This document shows positions 41,095 to 53,515 of a DNA stretch of 64,000 bases, in pieces; positions within the stretch are counted from its first letter, which is position 1, and every line of letters begins with the position of its first letter. A model generated the notes under the pieces. It had not been told where the DNA came from and made no database searches. It saw nothing but the letters and a program-made list of their open reading frames with translations. The translations under genes were made by a program, and so were the position numbers. The stretch comes from Cacajao melanocephalus (taxonomy: Eukaryota > Chordata > Mammalia > Primates > Pitheciidae): contig CAUYLG010022336.1 in the NCBI GenBank assembly GCA_963573385.1, positions 1 through 64,000 on the forward strand, given 5' to 3'.

Positions 41095-41480
41095 CCAACC
41101 TCCTATTTCCATTCTCATTTTCCACCTTTCTTTCCTTCATGGATGCTGGCCTTCTTTCTGTTTCTCAAATCCTGTCTTGTTGCTACCTCAGATGTCTCAG
41201 AGGTAAAGTCACCTTTATGGCAGTCTGGCTCCATCTCATTCAAGCCACTGTGCAAATGTCTTCTCAGAGAGGCCTGCCCTGACCAGCCATTCTGAAAGAG
41301 GCTCTCATGCCCCCTTCTGCCCACTGCCTCTCATTACACTGAAGCCATCTTAATTATTTAGGTATTTACCTGTTAACATTAAGGATGTAAGCTTTCTGGA
41401 AGCAGGGACCATGTCTTATCTGTTCACACTGATGACCTATATAGCACCATTTGAAATTGTCAGCTTTTTTTTGGTCAATC
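41095..41480 (+). mobile_element. L2, plus strand
   Basis: gctggccttctttctgtttc, gtgcaaatgtcttctcagag, aggcctgccctgaccagcc, aagctttctggaagcaggga, ccatgtcttatctgttcaca: collinear L2 3' region. Confidence 0.8.
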
Positions 41481-42911
41481 AAAATGATCAAATAGTAGCA
41501 ATTTCCTATGGCAAAAATGAACATTCTTGTGTATGAAACTGAGTAAAAATGCATGACTAATGAAAAGTTCTTCCACTGATTTTCACTTTAACATGTATTC
41601 CTTTTCCCCCCAAACAACCAAAGACAGATGAGGGGCTACATCTGTGTTAAATATTCCAGATATGTTAATTCATGCCTGAATTAATTATGATCTCATCTTG
41701 ACCTCTCTACTAAAAGTCAGGCAAATTAGAAAATATTTTTGTTTTTGTAGCATACTACCTGTAATTCATGTTGACAATGCATGCAATTTGCAATTGTTTT
41801 GTGATGCAGATACATCAATATATACATTTGAGCCATCTCATTGAGATGGAAATTAAAACATACTATGCAGTGTGAACCTGGATCAAGGAAGAATAAAAAG
41901 GAGCCAAGAAATGATGTCTGAAATCTACTTGCTAGTGACAGAGCACCGGGCCAACAGCAAAACATTGTGGGGGTGTTCCATCCATGCATCCATTAGAACC
42001 ATGCCGAAACAATTCCTGTAAATCCCTAATACACACAGGCTGAATTTTCTGACAAAAATGAACAAAAAACCAAAGCATAGATCTACAAATAATCTTGCAT
42101 GCGCACGCATAGGTGCTGTCAAATGGGGAAACGGAAGAAGGAGGAAGGCAAAGAAAACATTCCATTCAGAATTACAAAACGCTTAGAGCCTCTTGACATC
42201 AGAGCTGGATTTCATAGGCTGTGTTAGTGAATCACAAGACTTACTAGCTTCCTATAGGATCCCTCTCATTTCATTACATTGTAAAAATAAATCTATTTGT
42301 ATTTTTCTTAATCTTTTGGGGTCTGGGGAGAAGGGAATATTGATGCTTCCAAAACAAATCTCTACAAAATACGAAAGAAATGATTTACAATGCATTTTAA
42401 ATGGCTTTGTAAGAAAGTCTGATCGATGCTTTTAAAAAAGTTCATCGTTAAATTTAAAGCTTTCCTTCTAACTCCTTCATATGTTGCTCCTTTTAATGTC
42501 AACAGGAAATCAACAATGAAGAAGAGACATATGGTGAAAGGAGGGACAGAGGAACTCATCATGAATCAGCTCTCTTCACTGTAAGCAAAAAATGAAAAGT
42601 TTATATTTTTAAATGTTACTACAAAATGTTCCACTGGCAAGCCTGGGAATTCTAAGTGGCAGTAAAGATCAGACTAAAGTTACTTTCAAATGCACCTTGG
42701 ATTTGAAAGCTGTGTCTGACTTCTTGGAAAAGGCGAAAGTCTGATACATACTTTTTTAGTATGACATCCCTCAAATCCTTCATCAAATTTAGGAAACTGG
42801 AGGTCATCCCCATTTTAATATCTCGGCTAAAATGCTGACATGGCTAGTTACCTTTTCTTTTAATTTCCTCTATTCTACTTCCAGGTACCAGTTTCAGAAA
42901 ATCAAGAATGG
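41481..42911. other. No gene or confident repeat seen
   Basis: Unassigned. catgcgcacgcat at about 42098-42110 is an alternating purine-pyrimidine site resembling part of an NRF1 motif; this is only a resemblance. Confidence 0.4.
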
Positions 42912-43249
42912 TGTTTTAACTTGCTAGGGATGCCATTAGAAACTACCACAGACTGTGTGGCTTTAAGAGTAGAAATTTACTCTCTCATAGTTCTGGAGGC
43001 TAAGAAGTCCAAGATTAGGGTGCCAGCATGATCCGTTTCTGGCAAGGGCTTTTTTCCCGGCTTTCTTCTTGCTGTATGCTCACACAGAAGACAAAAAGCA
43101 AGAACAAGCTCTCTGGTGTCTCTTCTTATAAAGGCACTGGTTCCATCATTAGAGCCCCATGCCCATTACCTCATCTAAATCTAATTACCTCCCAAGAACC
43201 CCACCTCTAAATACCATTGCATTGGAGGTTAGGGTGTCAACATTTGAAT
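42912..43249 (-). mobile_element. MLT1-family LTR (ERVL-MaLR), minus strand
   Basis: Reverse of an MLT1 LTR: aacttgctagggatgccat, agaaatttactctctcatag, gttctggaggctaagaagtc, cttcttataaaggcactgg, gtgtcaacatttgaatc. It stops short of the usual terminus, so it is slightly truncated. Confidence 0.88.
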
Positions 43250-43335
43250 CCCTTCCTCCATTTCTTCTTCCCTTTTTTCTTTCTCTCCCTATCTTTTTGT
43301 CTCCTTTTCCTTCCTGCCTTCCTTCATTTCCTTTC
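43250..43335 (+). repeat. CT-rich low-complexity tract
   Basis: Pyrimidine-rich (ccttcctccatttcttcttc and on) directly at the broken edge of the MLT1 LTR. Confidence 0.8.
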
Positions 43336-43354
43336 CTGTAAATTTCTTATTCTC

Positions 43355-43480
43355 TGTGTCTTAGTTTCCACATCTTTAATCTATGGCCCCTAGTCCCTAG
43401 GGTTCTACAAGGATAAAATTAGGCAATGTTTGTAAAACACTTGACATCTAATATTGGTTAAATAAATAATAGATACTGTT
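43355..43480 (+). mobile_element. Possible MIR 3' half, plus strand
   Basis: tgtgtcttagtttccacatc, ttctacaaggataaaatta, gtttgtaaaacacttgacat. Confidence 0.5.
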
Positions 43481-43509
43481 TTCAGGTAAATTTGAAAACC
43501 ATGCGGGTA

Positions 43510-43578
43510 CATCATAGTGTCTGGCATAGTAACTGGCACACAATGTGTTGCATCAATATTTGTTGAATGAATTAATAA
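43510..43578 (+). mobile_element. L2 terminus, plus strand
   Basis: catagtgtctggcatagtaa, ctggcacacaatgtg and atatttgttgaatgaatta: the last bases of an L2. Confidence 0.65.
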
Positions 43579-44174
43579 TGAAAGACTAATCAGTTGGAAA
43601 AGGAAGCATAGTGAGTGCTTCCATAAATATAGCATGATTCTCAAAGGCTTAATCCATCTGCCTTAATCCAATAGCGCCACGTTAGAGTGTGGGTCAGTCA
43701 TGTACTCACAGTTGTAGTATATGGACAGAGAAGACCCTGTTGCTAAAAATACATGCATGAGAAGTGAGGGAAGTGGAGTTGTGCTTGGACAGTTATTTAA
43801 GAATACAGTGCAATGAACTATGAGCCTAAAGAAGGCTGTGTAGGGAATTATTTTGAATATTAGAGGCAGTGGCTATCAAGCATTATTGAAATCTACCTTT
43901 TGAAGTGCCTGGTTTGGCCCTATTTTATTTCAAGAACCCATATAGACAGCTGCACAGAACCCCTATGAGCCATGTTTATGTACCACATTGAGGTACTTTA
44001 AATTTGTGACCTTTTCCAGGACTAAAAGAAAGGGTAGACACAGGCACAAGGAAATCTCTGAAAGCTAGGACTTATCCTACAATAGAGAAAGCCGTGTGAA
44101 GGTTACAAAACACACCATAATCAATCTCCTGTTCTTAATATTCAACTTCAAGTTGTAACCACAATGCAGCCACC
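43579..44174. other. No gene or confident repeat seen
   Basis: About 600 bases of unassigned DNA. Confidence 0.4.
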
Positions 44175-44440
44175 ATTTTTGAACTTCTACTCTATAATAG
44201 TAGTCACTGTGTATATTTGTTTACACACACACACACACACACACACACAATTGTTTAATCCTTATCCTTAACAGCAACACAGCCAGGTATATGCCATCTT
44301 CCCCCATTTTAAAGATGGGAAAATTGAGTATCAGAGAGGTTACTTCAATTGCTTTAGGTAATACAGGCAGCAAAGAGAAAATCTGAGGTTGGTGTCAAAT
44401 ATATTCTAAATCCGAAACCACTGTTTTATACTCCTTTCTC
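44175..44440 (-). mobile_element. MIR, minus strand, with internal (CA)n
   Basis: gaacttctactctataatag, then (CA)n at 44223-44249, then aattgtttaatccttatcc, ccattttaaagatgggaaa and cagagaggttacttcaattg. The segment 44259-44295 recurs at 46118-46154. Confidence 0.75.
44223..44249 (+). repeat. (CA)n microsatellite
   Basis: 27 bases of alternating A and C inside the MIR. Confidence 0.97.
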
Positions 44441-45789
44441 TCAAGAACAACTGGGGAAGCCCATGGGAATTTCAGTTTCTCTGAGTGGCTTGTCACATGA
44501 ATCCAGGTAGAAAGAATTAGTAAGAGTAGTAAGTAAACCATTAAAATAAATAATTATATAATTTTAGACATATATAAACATGCATACATATATGTGTGTA
44601 AACATACTGTTAAAATAATTTAAATGTATAAAAATTATAAGATATGAAATGACATATATACAAATAAATTGTGAGGGTTCTTGTGACATTTACTGGCTTT
44701 CAACCTCTGAATTATTTCTAGCTACTCTAGGAGTATTTGTTTTCTGAAACACCACTACAAGTGTTACTATATTGCACTATTCACAAATGTTTTGAAATTG
44801 AAAGTGTGTAAAATACTTCCTTACAAGGTGGAGCAACATTGTGAGTCACAATGGTGCCATCTACTGGGAAACTGGTAAACTATGAAAATAGAGAAAATGG
44901 TATGCATTTAAAGGAAACAGAAAGTAACATACTCTGATATCCTGTTAATCAAAAAATTCCAATAATTAGTTTTTTTCTGTCGGACGGGGATGAGAGTCAA
45001 TGGGTGGAGTTAATGTGCTGGAAAGCAAACAGTTGACACCATAATCCTTCACATTTGTTTTCTCCCTTTAAATTTAACACCATTTGTGTATGTGTATGTG
45101 TGTGTTATTTTTCCTACTATTTACTTGAGCCAGAAATAAAAGAAAATGACTTTTCAGTAATTAAAAACAAATTTCAATATGTGACAACTTAGAGTTGTTC
45201 TTAGTACTAATATGCAGTTACTTCTCCCAAGAAATTCTCCAGTATTTTAAAAAGTCTTTGATGTCTTAGTTTGCACAATGTATGCTATTGGGTTTGAGTT
45301 AGTAAAATCATCCTCAAGCTTTCACTGTGGGTTGTCAAAAAATCTTATGACATCTTTTTATCAAAGGAAATTAAATATTCAGTATATCTCATAGTATATC
45401 TATCAGCCGCCCTCAGTATAACTAGGCTTTTGGAATGAAAATAACACTAAAATGTCTCATTACTGGTGTTTCTTTCAGCTATGTATAATGGAGAAAAATC
45501 GGACCTTACATAGATATATTCATAAAATGACAGAAATCAAGTCTTAATTAACCACGTGTTTTTTTTCTATATATAAATTTGCTATAATACATTTTGACTT
45601 CTTATCTTTACTCCCAGCACCATTTAGGATTTTCATAGACCACTTTATCTAACCATGTATAACCTCAGAGAATTAAAACTAACAACAGCTGAAGTGAAAA
45701 AAATGTGACCTTGTCAGAGAAGCGGTTTTTAAATTTGTATTTGTTTGGCCTCCTATGTACAGAGTCATCCATTGCCATGCCAGTTCACA
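44441..45789. other. No gene or confident repeat seen
   Basis: AT-rich; 44540-44660 contains TA/TATG-rich simple sequence, and 45086-45106 a short TATG/TG run. Confidence 0.4.
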
Positions 45790-46290
45790 TGAAATTTATG
45801 GTCACACCCTACTATGAACCGAACATTAAGACAGAAAATGTCTCTGCCTCTTCCAGTGGTACTCTCTAGTATAGGAGAGACATGACAAACCCTTAAGATC
45901 ATTTCATACAGAGAAAAGTGTTGAAAATTTAACAAGCTGAATGATAGTTACGGCTAGAGTGGAGCTTGGCAGGAACACATGTGCTATTTAAGATGACTGG
46001 GATTATAAAGACCACAAGAAGAAGTGATTTTTTGTATACACCAAAGGGATAAGAAGGAGATGGCTGTGTGAAGATGAGGCAAGACTAGCTAAGATTACGG
46101 GAAGCAGGCATATAAAGTCCTTATCCTTAACAGCAACTCAGCCAGGTAAATGCCCAGGAGTGAGCTGGGCATGTAGAAGAAGACAGTTCTCAAGTCACTG
46201 ATGGAGCAAGAGAAGAAAAATGTGTTAGCAGAGAAAGCTGGAGCCCTATCTCCAAAGCATGAGGCTATGGACAAAAATAAATCAACAAAC
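45790..46290 (-). mobile_element. L2, minus strand, with a foreign 37-bp insert
   Basis: tactctctagtataggagag, gagtggagcttggcaggaac, gctgtgtgaagatgaggcaa, and after the insert ccaggagtgagctgggcatg and gatggagcaagagaagaa follow the reverse L2 order. The continuity is broken at 46118-46154 by sequence also found in a MIR 1.86 kb upstream. Confidence 0.55.
46118..46154 (+). repeat. 37-bp direct repeat of 44259-44295
   Basis: Starts tccttatccttaacagcaac in both places and continues to gccaggta..atgcc, 35 of 37 identical. In the first place it is part of a MIR; here it interrupts an L2. Confidence 0.85.
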
Positions 46291-46339
46291 ATAGAAACAC
46301 TAAGTAAGGATGAAGGGGATTAGGGTGAGTTAGACAATA

Positions 46340-46520
46340 AATGCAATAGGCCCTCCTATATAATTTTATTTAATTTCCATGATCACCATACATGCTGATC
46401 TCCTCTCCCAATTCGAGAGACATGGTAATGAAGGATGAGGTCAAGTAACTTTCTCAATACCTTACTGACTAGAAAAGAGGAAGCTCACATTTGGAGTCGA
46501 GGCTTCAATCTCTTTCCATT
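46340..46520 (-). mobile_element. MIR, minus strand
   Basis: tttatttaatttccatgatc, ggtcaagtaactttctcaat and ttggagtcgaggcttcaatc. Decayed. Confidence 0.55.
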
Positions 46521-47008
46521 TGTTCTTGTGGTCACACTTAAACTTGTCACACTTGAGTGAAAAAAAAAAGATTTGATAGCAGTTTTAAAACATTGGCATG
46601 GAGGAATTTCCTGTGTCTGGAAGAACATAGAAGGCAAGTCAGATACACTCAAGATCAGGCTTAACTTGTTTAACTGAACAGGGAAATTTTTCCAATTGAG
46701 TCTAATATGAATTGAATGAAGACTGAATGAAAGACTTGTTGAGTGGGAATTGTATTTTTCCTCTTTTTGTGAGAACAGTTTAGCTCATTTTAAAATTTGT
46801 TTCCAAGCTTATGTTCAACTTCAGTAATAGGATTTATAGTCTTTTAAAAAGCACACCAGAGTAAGCATGGTTAAAACAAATAATAATCTAATGTTAATTT
46901 TAACTTTCAAAGTTAAAGAGCAGGAGTTGATATGATTCTGTTTTCATTTAAAAATATTTGGAATGGAGCATTTTTCTCAGTATCTCAGAATCATTATAGA
47001 AAAGAGAG
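46521..47008. other. No gene or confident repeat seen
   Basis: Unassigned; a short A-run lies at 46560-46569. Confidence 0.4.
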
Positions 47009-47362
47009 TGTTGTGGATTAAATTGGGTTTCCCCCAAAATTCATATGTTGAAGCTCTTGCCTCCAGTGTAAATGTATTTGGTGATAGGATCTTTAAGGAG
47101 GAAACTAAATTAAATGAGATAATAAGTATGTGGCTCTAATCCAATGGGAATAGTGTAGACTGCATGCGCACAGAAAAGGCCATGTGAGGACACAGCAAGA
47201 AGACAGCCATCTGCAAGCCAAAATGAGGAACCTGATGTCAAACCAAATCTGCTGGTGCTTTGGACTTGGATTTCCAGCCTCTAGAACTATGAGAAAATAA
47301 ATGCTGTTCTGGAAGCTTCCCAGTCTGTGGTATTATGCTATGGTCGCCCTAGTGAACTAACA
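47009..47362 (+). mobile_element. MLT1A-like solo LTR (ERVL-MaLR), plus strand
   Basis: Starts tgttgtggattaaattggg, then ccaaaattcatatgttgaag, gaaaaggccatgtgaggaca, cttggatttccagcctctag, gagaaaataaatgctgttct, and ends ctagtgaactaaca. Flanks gagag (47004-47008) and gagaa (47363-47367) are a likely 5-bp target-site duplication. Confidence 0.9.
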
Positions 47363-48404
47363 GAGAAAGAATGGCAATAATACATTCAAGAGTGACATTT
47401 TCAATACACAAATACCATATTCATTCATTTTTCAAAGATTTATACACATAAAGTTAGAGTTTATGAAATAAATGCCTCAACAATGGCTAGGATATATTGT
47501 AAAATTGGCTGATTCGAATACTATGTCTTCACTGAGTATCTATTACGTTCTTGGAACTGAAAATAAGAGTTTAGTAAGTCAAAGACCCTGCTCACAAACT
47601 ATTTATAATTTACCAGTCTAGAACATAATTTTATGTATCTTTGATACAAATAACAAAAATTATGTGAAAAATGTGAATTCTCTTTGAGCTTCAGTTTCCT
47701 CATCTATAAAATGGGAATACAGAGTCACTCTACTATGAACTACTAAGGTTCAAGCATTCATGCTCTCTGAAAGAGTGCAGTGACTGTGCTCTCAACCAAA
47801 ACATACTGATAGCTACAATAAAGCTGTAGGAAGGTAACTTGGAACTTTCAGATAAATAGGTTTATTTACAAACTGCCTTATGGATCTTAACCTATTAAGG
47901 AAGCTTCTGTAATTATTCCTAAGAGTTAAACATGGTGATATTGAAATAAATTGTTAAGTGATCAAAATTATATCTGCTATAATTATAACTGAAACATTTT
48001 AACACTGAATATTCACTTCTCCAACCTGTACCTCCCAGCATTCTAAATATGTATAAAGACTTTTTATTATCTCAAACAAAATATTTCCTTCTTCCACTGC
48101 ACACTTATAGAAGTAAATTTTAATATGTATTTTCTCTAAAAATATTCAAACTTTGTTATATCTATCCTTGGTCAATGTTGTATTACCATAATCACTCAAA
48201 ATACAATTCATTCCAAAAGTACAGAGAATGTTACCTATAGTCTGGGTTATTAAAAAGAGCTTCTTTAGTACTAAATATGTGTTCATTGTTCTTGTACAAA
48301 ATATTCAGTCAAAATTCATTAATCTTTGAGATCTGCTGAACACCATTACTGAGCCAAAATATGCATAAAGAGAGTTCAATAAGTAGGGGAGAGGAAAAAC
48401 TAGA
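47363..48404. other. Mostly unassigned; one MIR core piece
   Basis: 47680-47760 carries cagtttcctcatctataaaa, the conserved MIR core in plus orientation, with poor flanks. The remainder is unassigned AT-rich DNA with no gene. Confidence 0.45.
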
Positions 48405-50725
48405 ATAAGATATTTAATAAATACTGGCTGAAAACTTCCAAAATTTGATGGAAAATATAAATCTATACATCCAAGAAACTCAACAAACTCCAAGTAAGAT
48501 GAAATCAATGAAGATCACACTTAGCCCCGTCAAAGTCAATCTGTTAAAAGACAAAGGCAAGGAGACGCTCTTGAAAGCATTAAGAAAAAAGTGGATCATC
48601 ATGCACAAGGGATCTTCAAGAAGATTAACAGTTTACTTCTCATCCAAAACCATGGAGGTCAGAAGGTAATGAAATAACAGACTCAAAATTCTTTGAGGGT
48701 GGGATGGAAGACGTCATCCAAGGATTCTACATTCAGCAAAATATTATCCTTCAAAACATTGAAGGAGAAACTTGAATATTTCCATATTTTACAAAACACC
48801 ACCAACAACAAAAACATAAAAAGCCTGAAAAAAGTTGTTGCTAGCATGTGCTATACGAGAAATACTACAAGGAGTCATTCGGGCTAAAATAAAAGGACAC
48901 TAGAGAGTAATTCAAATTCACATGAAAAAATAAAGAACACTGTTAAAGTAACTATAGATAAATATAAAAGACAGTATAAATATATTCTCACAATTTTTTT
49001 CATCTAATTCAAAAAACAACTGCATAAAGCAGCAGTTATAAGTTGCCCTGTTAGACCTAGGATGGATAAGGATGTAATCTGTATGACAATGACAGCATAA
49101 AGGAGCTAGGGGGACACAAGCTGTCTTGGAACAGGTTTTGTATACAAATGAAATCAGGTTGGTATTTAATTAATTTAACAGACTCAATTATTATAAATAA
49201 AGATGTCAATTGTAATCTGCAGGGCAGAAGCTAGAAAATCAAACAAAACAAAAAACATAAAAACAAATTTCACAACAAGGGAATTAAAATTACACATTAG
49301 AAAATATATATTTTACATTCAAAAAGACTGTATGGAAGCAATAACAGAGAAAAACACATAAAATATGTAAAATAAATTCAAATAGCAAAATATGATAAAC
49401 TCGTTACAAAATGACAGACATAAGTCCTAATTTGTCAGTAATAACATGTACCAAATATTACTTTACTAAGTAAAATACATGAACTAAATAATGAAATCAA
49501 AAGGTAGAGTTTCACAGAATGGAAAAACAAAGCGAAAACATGATACACCTACATGCCATATAAAGATATTGACTTCAAATTCAAAAACACAAATAGATTG
49601 AAAATAAAAGGATGGAAAAATACCTATTGTGTAAACAGTACCCATAGGAGAGCTGGAATTATTTATACTAGTAACACAAAAAAAATCTGTTAATAGAAAA
49701 AGAAAAGGACATTTTACAGTTAGAAAATGATCAATACATTAGACAGACATGAAAATCATTAACATGACACCTAAAAACAGAGCTCCAAAATAAAAAGCAA
49801 AAGTGGCCAAACTTGAAATGTGAAATAAACAATTTATAAATAATGGTTGGAGACTTCAATTGCCAACTTTCAGTTATGAATGGAACACCTGGACAGAAAA
49901 TCAGTAACAAAATTGAAACTCAAAAAACGTTATACAACTAGACCTAACAGACATCTATAGAATACCCAACCACAAAAAATACATATAAATTCCATATGTA
50001 CCTGAAACATCTCCAGAACAAGTCTCAATTTAAAAGAATTGAAATCATATTAAAATATGTTATCTTAACCCAACAAAATAAAATTAGAAATAAATAACAA
50101 AGGAAAATTTTGGAAATTCACAAATATGTGAAATTCAAGAACAATAAGCAATGACTTAAGGGAAGAGAATGAAAGAAAATTCTGTAATACCTTAAGATGA
50201 CTGGAAACAAAATCATAGCACAGAAAGCACAAGACTGGATACAGCACTTAGCAGAAAAATAAATAAATGGAAAACATCAATTTTCATGAATCAGGAGATT
50301 TACTATTATTACAACGCCAATAATACTCAAACTGATTTACAATTTCAATATAATCACTATCAAAATATAAACTGACATTTTTGCAGAAATTGAGTCTTAA
50401 TCCTAAAGTTCATATGTAAGTTCATATGTAAATTCAAAAGACTCAGAATTGACAGAACAAACTTGAAAAAGAAGAAAAAAGTGATAGCATAAAAATAAGC
50501 CCTTACATTCATGATTGATACAACTTCACAGAAAAATAACTATCTTTTAATAATTATTGCTAATGGGCTGAGGATTTCTTTTGGAGGTTATGGAAAATAG
50601 TCTTACAATTAGATAGTGGTGATGATTACATAACTCTATGAATATATAAAATCACCAAACTGTACAAGGTAAAAGCATGATTTTTAAGTTACATGAATTC
50701 TATCTCAAAGTTTTATTTAAAATAT
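48405..50725 (+). mobile_element. Old L1 (L1M), plus strand, internally deleted
   Basis: In order: ggctgaaaacttccaaaatt, ccatggaggtcagaaggtaa, taaaggacactagagagtaa (region before ORF2), aaaggatggaaaaatacc, ggttggagacttcaattgcc, agacctaacagacatctata (ORF2 endonuclease part), then from about 50290 late ORF2 phrases (tttgcagaaattgagtctta) and from 50560 a 3' end (ttagatagtggtgatgatta, caccaaactgtacaaggt). The reverse transcriptase part is missing. All frames are broken. Confidence 0.8.
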
Positions 50726-51132
50726 TATTAATAAGGTAACTTATCAGGTCTCAAATATCTAAAATAAAATGATGCTTGCATGACAAAATAGTATTTGCCC
50801 ATGTACTCTGTAGTTTACAATATAAATATGAAAGATTTTATCACAGCATACAAAACAATTCATTTGGATTTTCTTTTATGTTAAATCAGGAGTTCTGATA
50901 CAGTTGAGGATAAAAATAAAATATGCAGTAAAATGTTGGAAAAAACATTTCTTGCATATGATGATTGCTTTTCACTAAACTACACTTAATGAGTTAAGAG
51001 AATAATCAATCATATAACAAATATTGCGTTTTATTCAGCTAGATATCAAACCTAATGTATAATAGAAGTGAGACTCAAAAGAGTCAGTAAATTTGTTCTT
51101 CATAAAAACATTTAAAAATCAAGAACATGAGC
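50726..51132. other. No gene or confident repeat seen
   Basis: About 400 bases of AT-rich unassigned DNA to the left of the inverted repeat. Confidence 0.45.
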
Positions 51133-51571
51133 ATTCTTTTCTAAATTAACCAAGCTGAAAATGATTACCTTTTTGACGATCTTTCGAGAGTTAAATATAA
51201 ATACATACATACATATGTGTGTGCATACCTGGGTCTGAGAGTCCTAATAACCCTTAAAATATTGTCTTCCAAAGCCCATATTCAAAATAATATAAAATGA
51301 AAGAAGACTAATGATGGTTTCTCACAAGTCTCAGTTTTATGCAAGAAGATTAATGATGGTTTCTCACAACTCTCAATTGTATGAAAGAACATTAATGATG
51401 GTTTCTTACAACTCTCAGTTGGATATGGGCTTTGGAAGACAATATTTTAAGGGTTATTAGGACTCTTAGACCCATGTATGCACACACACTTATATGTATG
51501 CATTTATATTTAACTCTTGAAAGATGGTCAAAAAGATGATCATTTTCCGCTTGGTTAATTAAAAAAAAGAA
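51133..51571. repeat. Large imperfect inverted repeat (arms about 149 bp)
   Basis: Left arm 51133-51281 is the reverse complement of right arm 51423-51571 at about 90% identity. The innermost 43 bases of each arm, ending ttccaaagcccatat on the left, are identical; mismatches lie in the outer two thirds. The 141-bp loop contains a 42-bp tandem repeat. A transcript could fold into a long hairpin. No match to a transposon family I know. Confidence 0.93.
51302..51423. repeat. 42-bp tandem repeat, 2.9 copies, in the loop
   Basis: Units start at 51302, 51344 and 51386; each contains taatgatggtttct followed by acaa.tctca. A few substitutions separate the copies. Confidence 0.93.
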
Positions 51572-51579
51572 CGGCTTAT

Positions 51580-51780
51580 GAATTCCAGCTCCAATCTTAC
51601 AGGCTGTGGGCATTTATCTAAGTTACTTAATCTCTCTAGCGCAGTGTCTTCGTCTATATACTGGGAAGATAAGTGGACTTATCTTATGATAAGTTGATTA
51701 CCATTATTAAATGAAACAATACACTGGGTGCATAATACGCTGGGTGCATAATAAGTGTTATCTACTAATATTGCTAGCTA
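51580..51780 (+). mobile_element. MIR, plus strand
   Basis: gaattccagctccaatctta, atctaagttacttaatctct, agtgtcttcgtctatatac. Its 3' part contains a short direct repeat, ctgggtgcataata. It abuts the inverted repeat. Confidence 0.65.
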
Positions 51781-52492
51781 ATTAAAGGTACATAGAAGCT
51801 GAATGTGGTGCCTTGACAAGCTGTGTCTGGGCACACAAAAATGTGAAAGCCAGTGCTTCAAAACATCAGGCTTTTTCACAAAAACAATAAAATATCTAGA
51901 ATACAGTTAACAATGGAAGTGAAGGACTTCTTCAAAGAGAGCTGCAAACCACTGTTCAAAGAAATTGGAGATGGAACTAACAAATAAACATTCCATCTGC
52001 ATGGATAAGATAAGAAGAATCAATATTATGAAAATGCCCATACTACCAAAAGCAATTTATAGATTCAATGCTATTCCTATTAAACTACCATTGGCATTCT
52101 TTACAGAATTAGAAAAAAATACTTTAAAATTCATATAGAACCAAAAAAAGAGTCCTATAGTCACAACAATCCTAAGCAAAAAGAACAAAGCTGGAAGCAT
52201 CACCCTACCCAGCTTCAAATTATACAAGTCTATAGTAACCAAACAGCATGATACTGGTATAAGAACAGAGTCACAGACCAAGGGAACAGAATAGAGAACC
52301 CAGAAATAAGACAGCACACCTACAACCATCTGATTTTTAACAAACTTGACAAAAACAAGCAGTGGGGAAAGGATTCTCCATTCAATAAATAGTGTTGGGA
52401 GAAGTGGCTAGCCATATGCAGAAAATTGAAACTGGATCCCTTCCTTACACCACATAAGAAAATAAACTCAAGATGGATTAAAAACTTAAATG

Positions 52493-52906
<414 letters not shown>

Positions 52907-53229
52907 TCAGGACATAGGCACAGGCAAAGATTTCATGATGAAGATGCCAAAAGCAATTGTAACAAAAGTAAAATTTGACAAACGGGATCTAATTCAACTA
53001 AAAAGCTTCTGTACAGCAAAATAAACTATCATCAAAGTGAACAGACAACCTATACAACAGGAGAAAATTTTTCAATCTATCCATCTGACAAGGGTCTAAT
53101 ACCCAGCATCTACAAATAACTTTAAAAAACTTAACAAGAAAAGGAAAAACATTAAAAAGTGGGCAAAGGATATGAACAGACACTTCTCAAAAGAAGATAT
53201 ACATGTGGCCAAGTATATAAAAACAAAGC

Positions 53230-53515
53230 ATCATTCTCAGCAAGCTAACACAAGAACAGAAAACCAATCACCATGTGTTCTCACTCATAAGTGGGAGCTG
53301 AACAATGAGAACACATGTACACAGGAAGGGGAACATCACACACTGGGACCTGTTGGTGTGAGACAGGACCTGTTGGTGAGGAAAGGACAGCATTAGGAGA
53401 AATACCTAATGTAGTTGATGGGATGATGGATGCAGCCAACCACCACGGCACGTGCATACCTATGTAACAAAGCTGCATGTTCTGCCCATGTACCCCAGAA
53501 CTTAAAGTACAATTT
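53230..53515 (+). mobile_element. Short L1 3' end nested in the larger L1
   Basis: About 285 bases beginning atcattctcagcaagctaac and running through the L1 3'UTR (ccatgtaccccagaactta) to an A-run, inserted within ORF2 of the host L1, which resumes at gctcaatatcgctgatcat. Similar 3'UTR motifs recur at the host's own 3' end (54000-54280). The target-site duplication is A-rich (aaacaaagc / aaaaaaagc). Confidence 0.85.

Noticed and set aside
42095..42112. NRF1-like site catgcgcacgcat
   Set aside because: Only part of the motif matches and there is no CpG island or promoter context.
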